From NCBI GenBank assembly GCA_963920525.1, contig OY986439.1:29274819-29338818 (forward strand): 64,000 bases of DNA, read 5' to 3'. The notes under the pieces are model-generated. The model was not told the origin of the DNA. It saw nothing but the letters and a program-made list of their open reading frames with translations, and made no database searches. Origin of the DNA: Dichetophora obliterata (Eukaryota > Arthropoda > Insecta > Diptera > Sciomyzidae). This document shows positions 1 through 10,402 of the stretch, piece after piece. Numbering within the stretch: position 1 is the first letter of the stretch; each line of letters begins with the position of its first letter. The translations under genes and the position numbers were made by a program.

Positions 1-13
1 GCTACGACAAATC

Positions 14-1174
14 TTGGAGAAGACTCAAGAAAAACAAGTCGACACCCACCATCTTTTTGTCGACTACAAAGCCGCCTTCGACAGCCCAATAAGGAAGCAC
101 CTGTACTCCACCATGTCTGAATTTGGTATTCCTGCAAAACTATTAATAATACGACTTTGCAGGATGACACTGAGCAACACCAGCAGCGCAGTTAAAATTG
201 GGAAGGACCTCTCCCCACCATTTGTTACCAAACAAGGTTTCCGACAAGGTGATTCCTTATCGTGCGACTTTTTCAACCTAATGATGGAAAAGATCATCCG
301 AGCTGCTGAGCTGAGACGTAGTGGCACAATATTCTACAAGAGTGTTATGCTGCTTACGTTTGCTGATGACATCGATATCATTGGCCATAATACGCGCGAA
401 GTCAGTGCAGCATTTTCCAGATTAGAAAGAGAGTCAAGTCGAATGGGTCTGGCAGTGAATGCAGATAAGACGAAATACTTGGTGTCAACAAACAAACAGT
501 CCCAGCGTCTTGAAACCCACGTTACAGTTGACAATACCTCCTTCGATGTTGTGAAGGACTTCGTTTATCTGGGGTCCAGCATTAACTCAACCAACGACAT
601 CAGCATTGAGAACAAACGAAGAATAACTCTTGCCAACAGGTGTTACTTTGGGCTCAGTAGGCAATTGAGAAGCAGAGCCCTCTCTCGACGAACGAAAATC
701 ACGCTCTATAAATCGCTCATCATGCCTGTCCTACTTTATGCATCACAAACCTGTACGCTGAGCTGTTCAGATGAAAAGACTTTAGGAGCATTCGAGAGAA
801 AGATTCTTCGTAAGATCTACGGACCAATCTGCGTCAATGGCGAGTACCGAATACGGTGGAATGATGAACTGTATGAGCTGTACGCTGACATCGACATAGT
901 CAAGCGCATTAAAATCGAGCGGCTTCGCTGGCTTGGTCATGTTCAGCGCATGAAAGACGATGCTCCAGTGAAGAAAACATTCGATTTGGTACCCAGCGTC
1001 GGTCAACGCAGAAGAGGACGACCGCATCTTCGTTGGAAAGACCAAGTAGAGGACAACCTGACGAAACTTAGAATTTCCAACTGGCGCCAGCAAGCGAAAG
1101 ACAGAAATAGCTGGCGCAAATTCTTAGATGAGGCCAAGACCGACATACGGTTGCAGCGCCAACTAAGTAAGTAG
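14..1174 (+). CDS. Reverse transcriptase ORF of an RTE-like non-LTR retrotransposon, 5' part outside the window
   Basis: This is the C-terminal 386 residues of a retrotransposon polyprotein. The frame is open from the window edge and the first codon shown is TTG, so the start is not real. Visible RT motifs are DYKAAFDS at residues 17-24 (motif A), GFRQGDSLS near 75-83 (motif B) and FADD at 116-119 (catalytic Asp pair), followed by FVYLGSSI (183-190, thumb). The tail carries RWLGHVQRM (305-313) and GRPHLRWKDQVEDNL (335-349), typical of RTE-type elements. The frame has no internal stop, so this half looks little decayed. The stop is followed by short AAGT repeats, the tail seen again in the copy at 24774-24957. 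Clade assignment (RTE) is from recall of the family; the RT call itself is firm. Confidence 0.85.
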   Translation: MEKTQEKQVDTHHLFVDYKAAFDSPIRKHLYSTMSEFGIPAKLLIIRLCRMTLSNTSSAVKIGKDLSPPFVTKQGFRQGDSLSCDFFNLMMEKIIRAAELRRSGTIFYKSVMLLTFADDIDIIGHNTREVSAAFSRLERESSRMGLAVNADKTKYLVSTNKQSQRLETHVTVDNTSFDVVKDFVYLGSSINSTNDISIENKRRITLANRCYFGLSRQLRSRALSRRTKITLYKSLIMPVLLYASQTCTLSCSDEKTLGAFERKILRKIYGPICVNGEYRIRWNDELYELYADIDIVKRIKIERLRWLGHVQRMKDDAPVKKTFDLVPSVGQRRRGRPHLRWKDQVEDNLTKLRISNWRQQAKDRNSWRKFLDEAKTDIRLQRQLSK

Positions 1175-1800
1175 TAGAAAAACATAATTAAACAAAACAT
1201 TTCTCAAATATAACAAGTGTTTGTTTTATTTAAAAACACAATGTAGCTGCTATCTTTTTACTATTCTGAGATACAAGAAACAAAATAATTTTATATTTCA
1301 AGCATATTTTTCTTTTTATAATAAAATCAATATTAATTGAAGAAAAATAAAAATCAGAGCATTCTAATATTGAGAAAATTGTTGACTTGGATGAAGCAAA
1401 TCCTACTCAATTCCAGCAAAACTAATTTCTTAAATCGATCAAATTATGCTCGTTTTACAACAAATTGTTTACTTGGATCAAGCATATTCTGCTCTTAATA
1501 AGAAAATAGAGTTTCTAATATCAAGTAAAACATTATAGAATTAAGAAAATTGTTACTTACATCAAACAAATTGTTCTCAATTCAAAGAAAATAATTTTCT
1601 CAAATCGAGCAAATAATTTTGAATTTTAGAAAAATTTTTATTTGAATCAAGCAAATTTTTCTGACTTCAAGCAAATATCTTCAATCTAGATAAAACTTTC
1701 TGGAGTTTGGAGTTAATGTTTTTTAAATTAAATATTTTTTTACACTACAATGGCGAAGCACAAGGAGTGGTATATGTGTCTGTTCGGTATGTATGTACAC
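1175..1800. other. AT-rich spacer with degenerate short repeats
   Basis: No gene is supported. From about 1380 to 1690 a word like TTGGATCAAGCAAATT recurs in diverged form every 50-60 bp, suggesting a decayed repeat array. The rest is AT-rich spacer up to the MITE. Confidence 0.4.
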
Positions 1801-1802
1801 TA

Positions 1803-2107
1803 GGGCGGGTCAATTTGTATGGACGAATTTTTTAGAGGTCTGGCTCAGCGAAATTCGTAAAATACATGTAATTTCAAGACTTTTTCTCCACTACAGCATA
1901 TACAAATTCTGAAAAAAAGCTGTGCGGACTTTCGTAAATAGATTTTGTTCTCAATTATAAAATATGAATGTATGAATGTATGTGTATGAATCTATTTACG
2001 AAAGTCCGCACAGATTTTTTCCAGAATTTGTATATGCTGTAGTGGAGAAAAAGTCTTGAAATTACATGTATTTTACGAATTTCGCTGAGCCAGAATTTGA
2101 CCCGCCC
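1803..2107. mobile_element. 305-bp palindromic MITE, copy 1 (TIR GGGCGGGTCAATTTG...)
   Basis: Almost the whole element is an inverted repeat: each arm of about 140 bp runs from GGGCGGGTC through a block containing CTCAGCGAAATTCG to a short central loop. It is flanked by TA on both sides, the duplication expected for Tc1/mariner-type MITEs. It codes for nothing. A second copy of identical length lies at 58850-59154 and differs at about five positions. Confidence 0.85.
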
Positions 2108-2114
2108 TAATGTA

Positions 2115-2523
2115 CACGCTCAGAAATCTTGGATTAAATTCTAATACAAACTGTATTGTATATATGACCACACCAGAATTGTATTACAATCTAATACCCT
2201 ACATATATTACAATTGATTTTTATTCTCTCATTGGAATTAATTTTAATACATGCTGTATTAAAATATTTTTGACAAAAAAAAAATTAACGAAACATGTGG
2301 GATTCGAACCCACTACGTTAAGGTTATTAAGTATTTGGCTCTACCAACTGCTCTATGAAGCCACATGTATACAGAAATGATAAACATGCATAAGAGCCGA
2401 ACCAAGCCGAACGCTGAAAAATGCATGATTCCAACGATTGGATTAAATTCTAATACAAAAAGTATTAAAAAATGCATGATTCCAACGATTGGATTAGAAT
2501 TTAATCCAAGATTTCTGAGCGTG
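2115..2523. mobile_element. TA-flanked TIR element with tRNA-like core
   Basis: Terminal inverted repeats of about 33 bp begin CACGCTCAGAAATCTTGG and are perfect or nearly so; both ends abut TA (2113-2114, 2524-2525). The interior holds a tRNA-like block on the minus strand (2296-2365) and extra inverted copies of the TIR-proximal word TTGGATTAAATTCTAATAC. No protein is encoded. Relatives are at 22707-25949 and probably 43923-44060. Confidence 0.75.
2296..2365 (-). other. tRNA-like sequence inside the MITE
   Basis: Read on the minus strand, this has an A-box-like stretch (TAGAGCAGTTGG), a possible AAT anticodon in CTTAATAACC, and an excellent B box in a 5-bp T stem (GTGGG-TTCGAAT-CCCAC). A T run follows 3', as for a Pol III terminator. 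The acceptor stem does not pair well, so this is a tRNA-derived relic rather than a working tRNA-Ile gene. Confidence 0.5.
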
Positions 2524-2525
2524 TA

Positions 2526-3490
2526 GGTTTTGTTTTTTCGGAAAGGGGCAACTTTTAAAAGGCTCCACCGTTCAGTTGGAAGTGTGCGATTTTTACGCGC
2601 GAAATCTAAATGATGCATCCGCATTGAATCTTCGACCCTGTATAATAGGGTGCATCTTTTTTTTGTTACTTCACATCTAATAGCATTTTTGGTACTTTAA
2701 TTCATAAATAAGAAACCTGTACAAGAAGAAGCTCCATAATTGACTTTTTCAGGTGGCGCCATGCCCTAGAATGTCCACATATCGTAAAAATTATACTTTT
2801 TCGTAGTTGTTTGATAAATATTGATCTCTATAAAAGCGTATGCACTGAATATCAGTGAACCTTTCTTTTATTACTGAAGTATATATGTAGACTATGTAAA
2901 AAAAAATCGAAATCATAAATATATACTAAACACATCTATTTTTCAGGACGATATTTTGAACAGATTTTAGGAAAAAAATTTTCAAATTCATGAGAATATC
3001 GCACTTTCTGAAAGAGTGAGCCAAAAAAGTGATGTATTTAGTAAAATTTTTAGTAGTACCATTCAACACCTTCAATTTAAGAGTCTTAATAAGTATCTAA
3101 GTGCTCTGGCATCAAAATTTTATTATTGTTAAGAATTTGTAATTCTAGAGTTTTCAGATCTGCAAACACTCATTTTTCATCTCTGGATATTTCAAATCCA
3201 GAGTTAAGTGCGTAGAATGTACGATTTTACATATTTTATCGATTTTAAAGCAATATTTCTGAATTAATCTTTTTGAATTTCACTCTTATAGTATTTATTT
3301 AGATTATTAAGATAATTAATTACACGGTGCTACAGTGGAAATGTACTTTAACTCTTTTTTAAGTGACATAGTCTAGGTTATAGGTCTAGTCGAGTACAAT
3401 ACAAAACCATATTTAAAATTGCTTATACACCCCCAAAATTTAATTTAACCGTTAAAAACCCGATTTTTTGGTACTTGACACATTACGCAA
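2526..3490. other. AT-rich spacer
   Basis: I see no gene, inverted repeat or satellite that I can define here. Short reading frames are not convincing. Confidence 0.4.
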
Positions 3491-3761
3491 TCAGCAACTT
3501 AGCAATTTTTCAACCGATTTTCGATTTAAAGGTTTTGGAAAGATACTTTCTTTAATAAAATGTTTACATATATATTTACACTTATAGAAATTTTTGATAA
3601 CAATAGCAGGCAAAGCATCAGGTTTAGGAAAATAATCGTCCTTTAGATTATTTATATTTCCTAACACATCAGCTCGCGTAATATCAACAGAAGTCAGCAT
3701 CGTTTGAGGACAGTTCCTTAGCAAAGAAAAATATTCGCAGTCTAGTTCATCGATATGATTT
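3491..3761 (-). pseudogene. Jockey-like retrotransposon fragment, downstream part
   Basis: The minus-strand reading contains DITRADVLGNINNLKDD followed by KPDALPAIVIKN, which resembles the (G)PDGIPAFVIK block just ahead of the RT fingers in jockey-like elements. It continues the fragment at 6200-6440 once the hAT insertion between them is removed; one frameshift near the junction is needed. After about 60 residues the similarity to RT is lost. It is clearly a relic. Confidence 0.55.
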
Positions 3762-4199
3762 CTGTATGACAGAGCTGTAAAAGATTTAAATCATTGAAGT
3801 TTGAATCATGAATCAATCACAACCTGATTTAAAAAACAATGATTGCAATCATTTTAACCTTAAATCATTAAGATTTAATTCTGAAAGCAATGATTGATGA
3901 TTGCTTTAAGGTGGTATATAATTCATTTCGGAGCAATCATATTGATTTATATTTTGAATGCATTCATTTGATTTAAATCAGAAAAGATTTCAATAATTTC
4001 ATTTAAATCTAAAATTATTTGATTTAAATCAAAAAATATCAAAAAAGATTTAAATCATTTGATTTAATCAAAAATGATTTCAATTTTTTGAATTAAATCG
4101 CAAAATGAGTTAGCTCTGGCATGGAATAAAAAAGAAATAGTTATTTACCTCATTTAAGAAATAACTAAGACGGCATTAAATAACTTTTTTAAGGATGCG

Positions 4200-4615
4200 G
4201 TGGTCGACGATTTCAGTCAGACCGATGATTATGAGGCATCAAAATATTTTACTTTTGATATTGCCGGTTCGTTGAAAGCTCTGAATCCATTAATTACAAT
4301 ATATCAAAAAATCTTTATTTCAATTTTTTAGAAACTCCGGAAGAGCAGTCCTCAAGTGGTTCTCTCCAATAGCAATCGGAGTTATGTGCATACCTTGCTG
4401 ACAATTCGAAATGTTTACAAACGCTCAACAAGCATCACTTTATAAAGCAAGCATTTCTGAAATTCAATTGCTAGCTTCCTTCTTCAGCTGCTGTGGAAAG
4501 ACTTTTTTCCCATGCATCACTTTTAAATACACCTAGACGAGGTTGCTTAAAAGACGAAAATTTTGAGAAGTTACTTATTTTGAAAGTAAACAACATTGTT
4601 TTACCGAAAACTTAG
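4200..4615 (+). pseudogene. hAT transposase C-terminus (dimerisation domain), broken
   Basis: At 4475-4615 the frame reads LPSSAAVERLFSHASLLNTP and then RRGCLKDENFEKLLILKVNN to a stop. This is the classic hAT C-terminal dimerisation motif (SSAAVERLFS ... R..L ... L..L..N). An in-frame TAG lies directly upstream at 4472-4474, and further upstream only short pieces (DFSQTDDYEASKYF) in shifting frames survive. The catalytic part is gone. Orientation is plus, the opposite of the host jockey fragment. Confidence 0.75.
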
Positions 4616-4857
4616 ATCTAATATGTTTTGTAAAATTCAATAACTAACTTTTGACCCTCTTGTTTGTATTGGTTGATTTGGATATTTCTGCTAGGTGAAT
4701 AAAAAAAAGCGATAACAAAAAGTTTGTAGTGTGTCAGCTTACTTTTTATTGATCAATGTTTGTTATAAAATAAAAACCAAATTTCATGAAAACCTATGAA
4801 AACCACTAGGAACAAATAAATCATTGCTGTATGCGAATAAGTTCAGAAACATGTTAA

Positions 4858-5485
4858 CCCTTTCATGCCCAAATTAAAATGGGTGGGGCTACAAATTTTA
4901 TGAGGTCATACATGTGTTAGTCTTTTCTCACATATGAATTGACAAAAATTTTAAAGTCCTTGGTGACCAGGATCGTTAGTTAGATGTTGCTTAGTTGCAA
5001 TGTTGGGCAATTATTGGACAAACTAAACAATTTTCTCATGATTGTTTTTTCTGTGCATATAACTCTCACCCATCACATGAGATCGTAGAGGATATCACAT
5101 GATATAAAATGCAAAAAGGATGTCTGTTTCACACACTCCTTTATAAATACCATAAAGAGGCACTCGCATTCTATTACTTTCCCACAGAAGATGTGATTTT
5201 AGGAGATCTTAGAAGATCACATGGAAACCGGACCATGGAATGTTTTTAAGCACTTTTTATATAAACACTTTTTTTGCGAAACGATCCCGATCTTGATTTC
5301 GACCATTTTATTCTACGGAGAACGGCTACTGAATGGACACGCTTCCAAAAAAACAAATAGCTGTTAGCTTGCACAACACATTAGGCTACATGATACAAAA
5401 ACCACTGGTCAAAAACATAAAAATAACGGGACTTAGAAGTATATAAGTACAATCTTGCCTTAAGACAACATCGGACATGAAAGGA
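4858..5485. mobile_element. piggyBac-like non-autonomous element nested in the hAT
   Basis: The ends are CCCTTTCATGCCC (left) and, read inward from the right, TCCTTTCATGTCC. Both are flanked by TTAA (4854-4857 and 5486-5489), the piggyBac signature. The 628-bp interior has no convincing frame. The similar end at 62565 supports a small TTAA family in this genome. Confidence 0.6.
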
Positions 5486-6199
5486 TTAAAGAAGTATGTT
5501 ACAAAAACAAAATACGTTACCATACATGTTTTTAGATACGTTAGCTTGTGCATGAGCCACTTTACTCTGAGAAAGATATTTTTTAAGCGATATTATTTTG
5601 TTCCTATTTTGTATTTTAATGTCTAAAATGAAGATTAAATTATATATATTTATATATATGATCTTCCAGCAAAATAACACCATAAAAAAGGTTGATCCAA
5701 TTCTCTTAAAAACCTCTAAAAGTTTGCCATTCTTAAGGATTAAAAATCATATATTTTCAATGATTTTCACCGTAAACTCAAGTCTTCATGTTGTAACTAA
5801 AAAGACTTGAAGGTTTATTTTAAATTATTTCTTATTTATTCCATACCAGAATTAACTCATTTTTCGATTTAATTCAAATAATTGAAATCATTTTTTATTT
5901 AAATCAAATATTTAAATCTTTTTTGATATTTTTTGATTTAAATCAAATAATTGCAATCATTTTAGATTTAAATATAATGATTGAAATCTTTTCTGATTTA
6001 AATCAAATGAATGAATTCAAAATATAAATCCGTATAATTGCTCCAAAATGAATTAAATATTATCTAAAAGCAATCATATGATTGCTTTCAGAATTAAATC
6101 TTATTGATTTAAGGCTAAAATGATTGCAATCAAAAGCAAATAAATCCCACAGGTTTAAAAACAAAAATGATTTAAATCTTTTAAAGCTCTGCTGTATGA

Positions 6200-6440
6200 C
6201 TGACTGAAAAAATTTGCAAATAGGCTTGTAATTATTTCCGGATTGTTTGAGGAGATGTCCGAGGATAGATTGGTAGTTGTCAGATTTCTTTTTGATATTG
6301 ATGAACTTGTAGAAGCTTTTAGAATCCGACAGCAATTTAGTTTGAATATGAGCAAGATAAGACTCGTATAGCGTTTCACAAAGTGCGGGAAAAAGGTTAT
6401 AGGCGTGAAGAGAATTTGTGAGATCAAGAGAAGAATGAGA
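6200..6440 (-). pseudogene. Jockey-like retrotransposon fragment, upstream part
   Basis: An open minus-strand frame reads ...LFPALCETLYESYLAHIQTK, then LLSDSKSFYKFINIKKK, then CKFFQSVIQ. This matches the linker between endonuclease and RT in jockey-like ORF2 proteins (D.K.FW.F.N.K followed by ...FF.SV). It is cut by the hAT element right after FFQSVIQ and resumes at 3761. Confidence 0.55.
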
Positions 6441-8304
6441 AATTAAATATGGAAATTAAATGGACGCGCACCAAAGTTTTTCAAATCTTTTTCAAATGAA
6501 AACTGGTGTACATTTATATGGACGTATTTTATAGAATGCTAGCTAAAAATGCGTTAAACTTTATGTTAAAATTACAAGCTCTTTAACTTTAATGAAGCAT
6601 GTCAGTCCAAACAGACGCGAAAATGACAGAGTTGTAAGAAATTTTGCCATTTTATTTTTTATGTATAAAAATGTAACACAGTACACACACACACTCAGCG
6701 ACAACTGATTCATAAAATGACCCATTTTTGCATTTAATTACGGGTTAAAACGCAACATTAAAGCGTAACGATCTAGTATTTGTCTACATTTTTTTTTAGA
6801 AGGCATCTCCGGGCTGGTGCAAAAAATGTGTGAAACATGTGGGGGAAAATATGGCGTCACGTCAAGTGAAATGCATGTTTTACGTTGAGTAGAAATATAA
6901 GTTTTTGACACTTTTTTTTAAAGAAAAATAAGCGAAAATGCAAATTGTTTTATTTGCATTCTCTATAATTTATTGCAATCGCAGTACACAAGATCGTGGC
7001 GAAATTTATACGATGTGTCGAGGAATTATTTATTTTTGTTTACTTGATTTTACAAACAAGTCGTGTAAAAATAGCGTCGCACATTTCTAGGTGGCGAATT
7101 TTGTTTTATTTCCCAAGCAATTTGCTCGCACAAAAATTAACGCAGCTGCAACATGTTAAGAATTTGTTGCATGCTGCAGAGACATTAAGTGTGAATTGTT
7201 TGTCCTTATTTCCTTTTGATTGCCAGCGGTATTCCATAAAATCACTACATTCATTTAATGAATTTTGTTTTTTTTTTGCCCATCCTTTGTATTCCCTTTT
7301 GCTGCTCTTAATTATTTTGACTCAGATATCTTAAGGTCTATAATTAAAGCAAATATTACGTTATAATACTCTGTGAGAGTGAGTTGGCCAAATTAAAGTT
7401 TCATGTTTGATATATTGTCTGTGATTAAATGTGTGTTTGTTTGCGAAAAACATGAAAGTGTAGATGGAGCATGTGTTAAGAAAACATGCCCCCAAAGGTG
7501 CGGTAGATATGTTCAATTTATTGAAACAAGCATAATTTTAATCAAGGTTGCAAAATTTTAATTAAATGCGTGCTACTGCGAATTTATTTGTAATTCACAT
7601 CAAAACGTTTCGCTGCACTGCAAAAAATTTCATATCTAAATATCAAACCCAAAAACAATAGTGAACAATTTCAAAAATAATGTTGACAGCTTTTGTCAAC
7701 ACGGACACGCTTGTCAACAACACTCATTTACATAATTATTTTGCTATGATTTTTTTCAAACATAATTATTTGAAAATTAAATTTTTTAATTGTTACAAAC
7801 GGAAAACAACAATAATATTGTCACTAGAGTCTGACACAGTTGTTGAGCAGAAATAATAGTTGGTTTTTTTGCAGACACAAAATTTTGTCATATATAAATT
7901 GTTAAATCATGTCAGACTGTTTGTTGTGCTTGTTCACACCTCAAGCACATAATTATTTTGCAGTTGAACAAAACAGCAAACAAAATAAAATTGAATAAAA
8001 TAAAATACTTGAATTTTGCATTAAGAACCATGCAACACTTTTTTTATAGCAACGCCTGCGGCGCACAGTGAGCTGTATCCTTATAAACAGTGAACAAAAT
8101 CGGGGAAATTGTTGTTTCTTTCCTTCATTTTTTTTCCATTTCGTCAGAAGCAAGTATGACGTTTGTTAATAACAGTCAGAGGCCAGACTCTGAAAAACGC
8201 CTGGCTAAATCTAAATCTCTATCGCTAAAATGCCAAAATATTCTTCGATTAGTTTCTTAGCGATTTCGCTAAAATGTTCTTCTGAGTTTCAATTTGCCTA
8301 GCTA
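6441..8304. other. AT-rich gene-free stretch
   Basis: Several frames of 60-112 codons exist (for example 6996-7334, plus) but they are low-complexity, lack recognisable motifs and have no neighbours to support them. Near 7680 there is a short repeat of TTGTCAACA. I find no defined mobile element. Confidence 0.4.
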
Positions 8305-8640
8305 GGAAAAAATAAGTATGTCTTCCTCTCCCGCAAGGACAAAGTGGTTTGTTAAGAAAAACAGTAAAATATCACGATCTCAAAATGCTTTAATTTTTGT
8401 AAGAAAAACTACATATGTCTTAAAGTATAAGTAAATAAAGACTTAAACTAACAATATCCTGCCAAACACGATGCCACTCTCAATTTTTACCCACAAGGTC
8501 CTGTGTGAAGGAAATTTGAATCTAAAGTTACGCTCGAGGTAGCACAGAACTTTTGATTGCTATCTTATTGTCTAAATATTGGCAATTTTGATTATAGTGT
8601 TGACGTTTTCCTTATTATTGGCGAATTAATAATTGGCATA
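8305..8640. repeat. Left arm of a long (~330 bp) inverted repeat
   Basis: From GGAAAAAATAAGTATG to about 8640 this matches the reverse complement of 12238-12562 along its length with scattered mismatches (shared blocks include ACGATCTCAAAATGCTTTAA and AAACACGATGCCACTCT). The two arms would be the long TIRs of a foldback-type DNA element that was later invaded. I could not define a target duplication. Confidence 0.75.
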
Positions 8641-8869
8641 TTTTTTGCATATGCATTTTCTTGTTCTTTAGAAATGCGTACTTGAATGCAATTTTAAAAT
8701 TTTTCAAAAACATTAATGTAAGGTTTTATATCTCGGGCATTAGAAGTGGTACCGAAGATAATTTCCTTTGTTTTAAAATAGATATTTTAAAATATTTGAA
8801 GAATCCGAATTTAGTAAAATTACCTTCGGCACCACTTCTTATTATATAAAATACTAGCTGATATACCCG

Positions 8870-9214
8870 TACGTGGCGACCGTAGCCTAATGGGTAGAGT
8901 GCGTGGCCCCTAAGCTAAAGAACTGCGGTAGCCCGGGTTCAATTCCAGCTCAGACAGAAAGTTTTTTGCAATATAATTAATTTTTCTGTTCGGTCATCAC
9001 CTCTCTGCAGACAATGGCAAACCTCAGAGAGTTAAAATTGCCATGTAAAGCTTCTTGAGAACATAACCGGTTCGGAGTCGGCATAAAACACGTAGGTCCA
9101 GTTCTCGATTATTTGTGATCAAATATTTAATAACACGCACAACACAATTGATCAATAGAAGCTAGGTCAAAGTCCTTTCAAAGGCTGAAATGGCCAGTTT
9201 ATTATATGTATTAT
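8870..9214 (+). mobile_element. tRNA-derived SINE, 345 bp, with 15-bp target duplication
   Basis: TAGCTGATATACCCG is repeated exactly on both sides (8855-8869, 9215-9229). The head has Pol III boxes: A box in TAGCCTAATGGGTAGAG and B box GGGTTCAATTCC. The body contains CCATGTAAAGCTTCTTGAG and GGTTCGGAGTCGGC, resembling a body found in several insect SINEs. The tail is an AT-rich TATTATATGTATTAT rather than poly(A). It is inserted in the 3' terminus of the Helitron-like element. Confidence 0.85.
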
Positions 9215-9442
9215 TAGCTGATATACCCGGTGTTACTCGAGAGTCATTTATATAAACATTTTAATATAAACTTTTCGATTAAATGTTTTTGTAAATTTTG
9301 GAATTTTGTAAAAACGTGTTGAATTTAAGTTTGAGACCACTATAAAAATATTAGTTAAAAAATTTACCAAGCTCAAAAATTTATCCTCTTTGGTGTCATT
9401 ATGTTATTTGCTGCAAGTTTACGCTGTGTGCGAAAAGAACTA

Positions 9443-9617
9443 AGGCTGTGTGCGAATTGATCCAAATGCGACCTAAACTAAATTGGGTCGATAAGGCAGT
9501 GATTCCTAAATAATTTAGTAAATGCTCGAGCTACCTAAATGCTTCCTAAATTACGAATCACTGCCTTATCGACACTAATTAGTTTAGGTCGCATTTAGAT
9601 CAATTCGCACACAGCCT
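9443..9617. mobile_element. 175-bp palindromic MITE
   Basis: Arms of about 80 bp starting AGGCTGTGTGCGAATTGATC are nearly perfect inverted repeats around a small loop containing CTCGAG. TA flanks both ends. It lies within the Helitron-like element and has no coding capacity. Confidence 0.75.
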
Positions 9618-10402
9618 TAATTGAGTAACAGTTACCGACTTTTATAAAATATTGGAATCGTGTCGGTAATGCAGTACTTATTTCTCATTTATAATATTTA
9701 CCAGCATACTTTTCAGCATACTTTCGGTTAGTACGCAATTGAACCGAAAAATTTGTTCAATGCAGCCGAGCTTACAACCATGATTGGAGAATTAAAATGT
9801 CAAAATTTCGCTGTCTTTTATATGTCGGTACATTTAATTGGCGTGGAAATTTGACTTTCAACAATATTGTTCAAATAACACATTAAACATGAAAAAAATT
9901 AACTTTTACAGCATTCTTATTCACAGTCATCTTTTCGATGATATAGTGATATATATAGAACATTTAAAGTACCATTGATAAAGAACTGAGTGACAACGGT
10001 GAAACAATAGTGAGAAAAATTACAAATCACAACAAAACAAATTTAACAGGAGGAGGGCGGGGGGTGAGAAGGCAAATAGTAAGTAAGATTACTATAAAGA
10101 AGATTTTATAATTACTCTAGACACACAACATCATTCTTAGAGATAAATGAGGATACTCAAATTATGTAGAAAATTTGAAAACAAAACTCAGTTTTATTAA
10201 AAGTCTGGTATGAAAAAATAAATTTTAAGCCAGAACTTTTGATTGGAAAGAGATATTGGGGTAATTTTTTCACTTAATATGTATACCTCGTTTGACCAAA
10301 ATCCGTTGAGCCGTTTAGATTTGTATAAAGGTCAAACAAACAAACAAACAAACAAACAGAAAATGAGTTTTATTACTATAGATAGTCAATTGTATGAATA
10401 AA

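Larger units (their letters stand above)
3770..6191 (+). mobile_element. hAT element, 2.4 kb, with perfect 8-bp target duplication
   Basis: The ends are inverted repeats beginning CAGAGCTGTAAAAGATTTAA (left) and CAGAGCTTTAAAAGATTTAA (right, read inward). CTGTATGA is duplicated exactly at 3762-3769 and 6192-6199, as hAT elements do. Both subterminal 300-bp zones are packed with the word ATTTAAATCA in both orientations, a possible transposase-binding array. The interior keeps the C-terminal end of a hAT transposase (4200-4615) and a nested piggyBac-like element (4858-5485). It sits inside a jockey-like relic. Confidence 0.85.

Noticed and set aside
6996..7334. 112-residue plus-strand frame
   Set aside because: Hydrophobic, low-complexity, no start context, motif or splice support; expected by chance in AT-rich DNA.
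8870..8945. Possible tRNA gene
   Set aside because: Good A and B boxes, but it is the head of a SINE with a 15-bp target duplication around 345 bp, and no acceptor stem forms.
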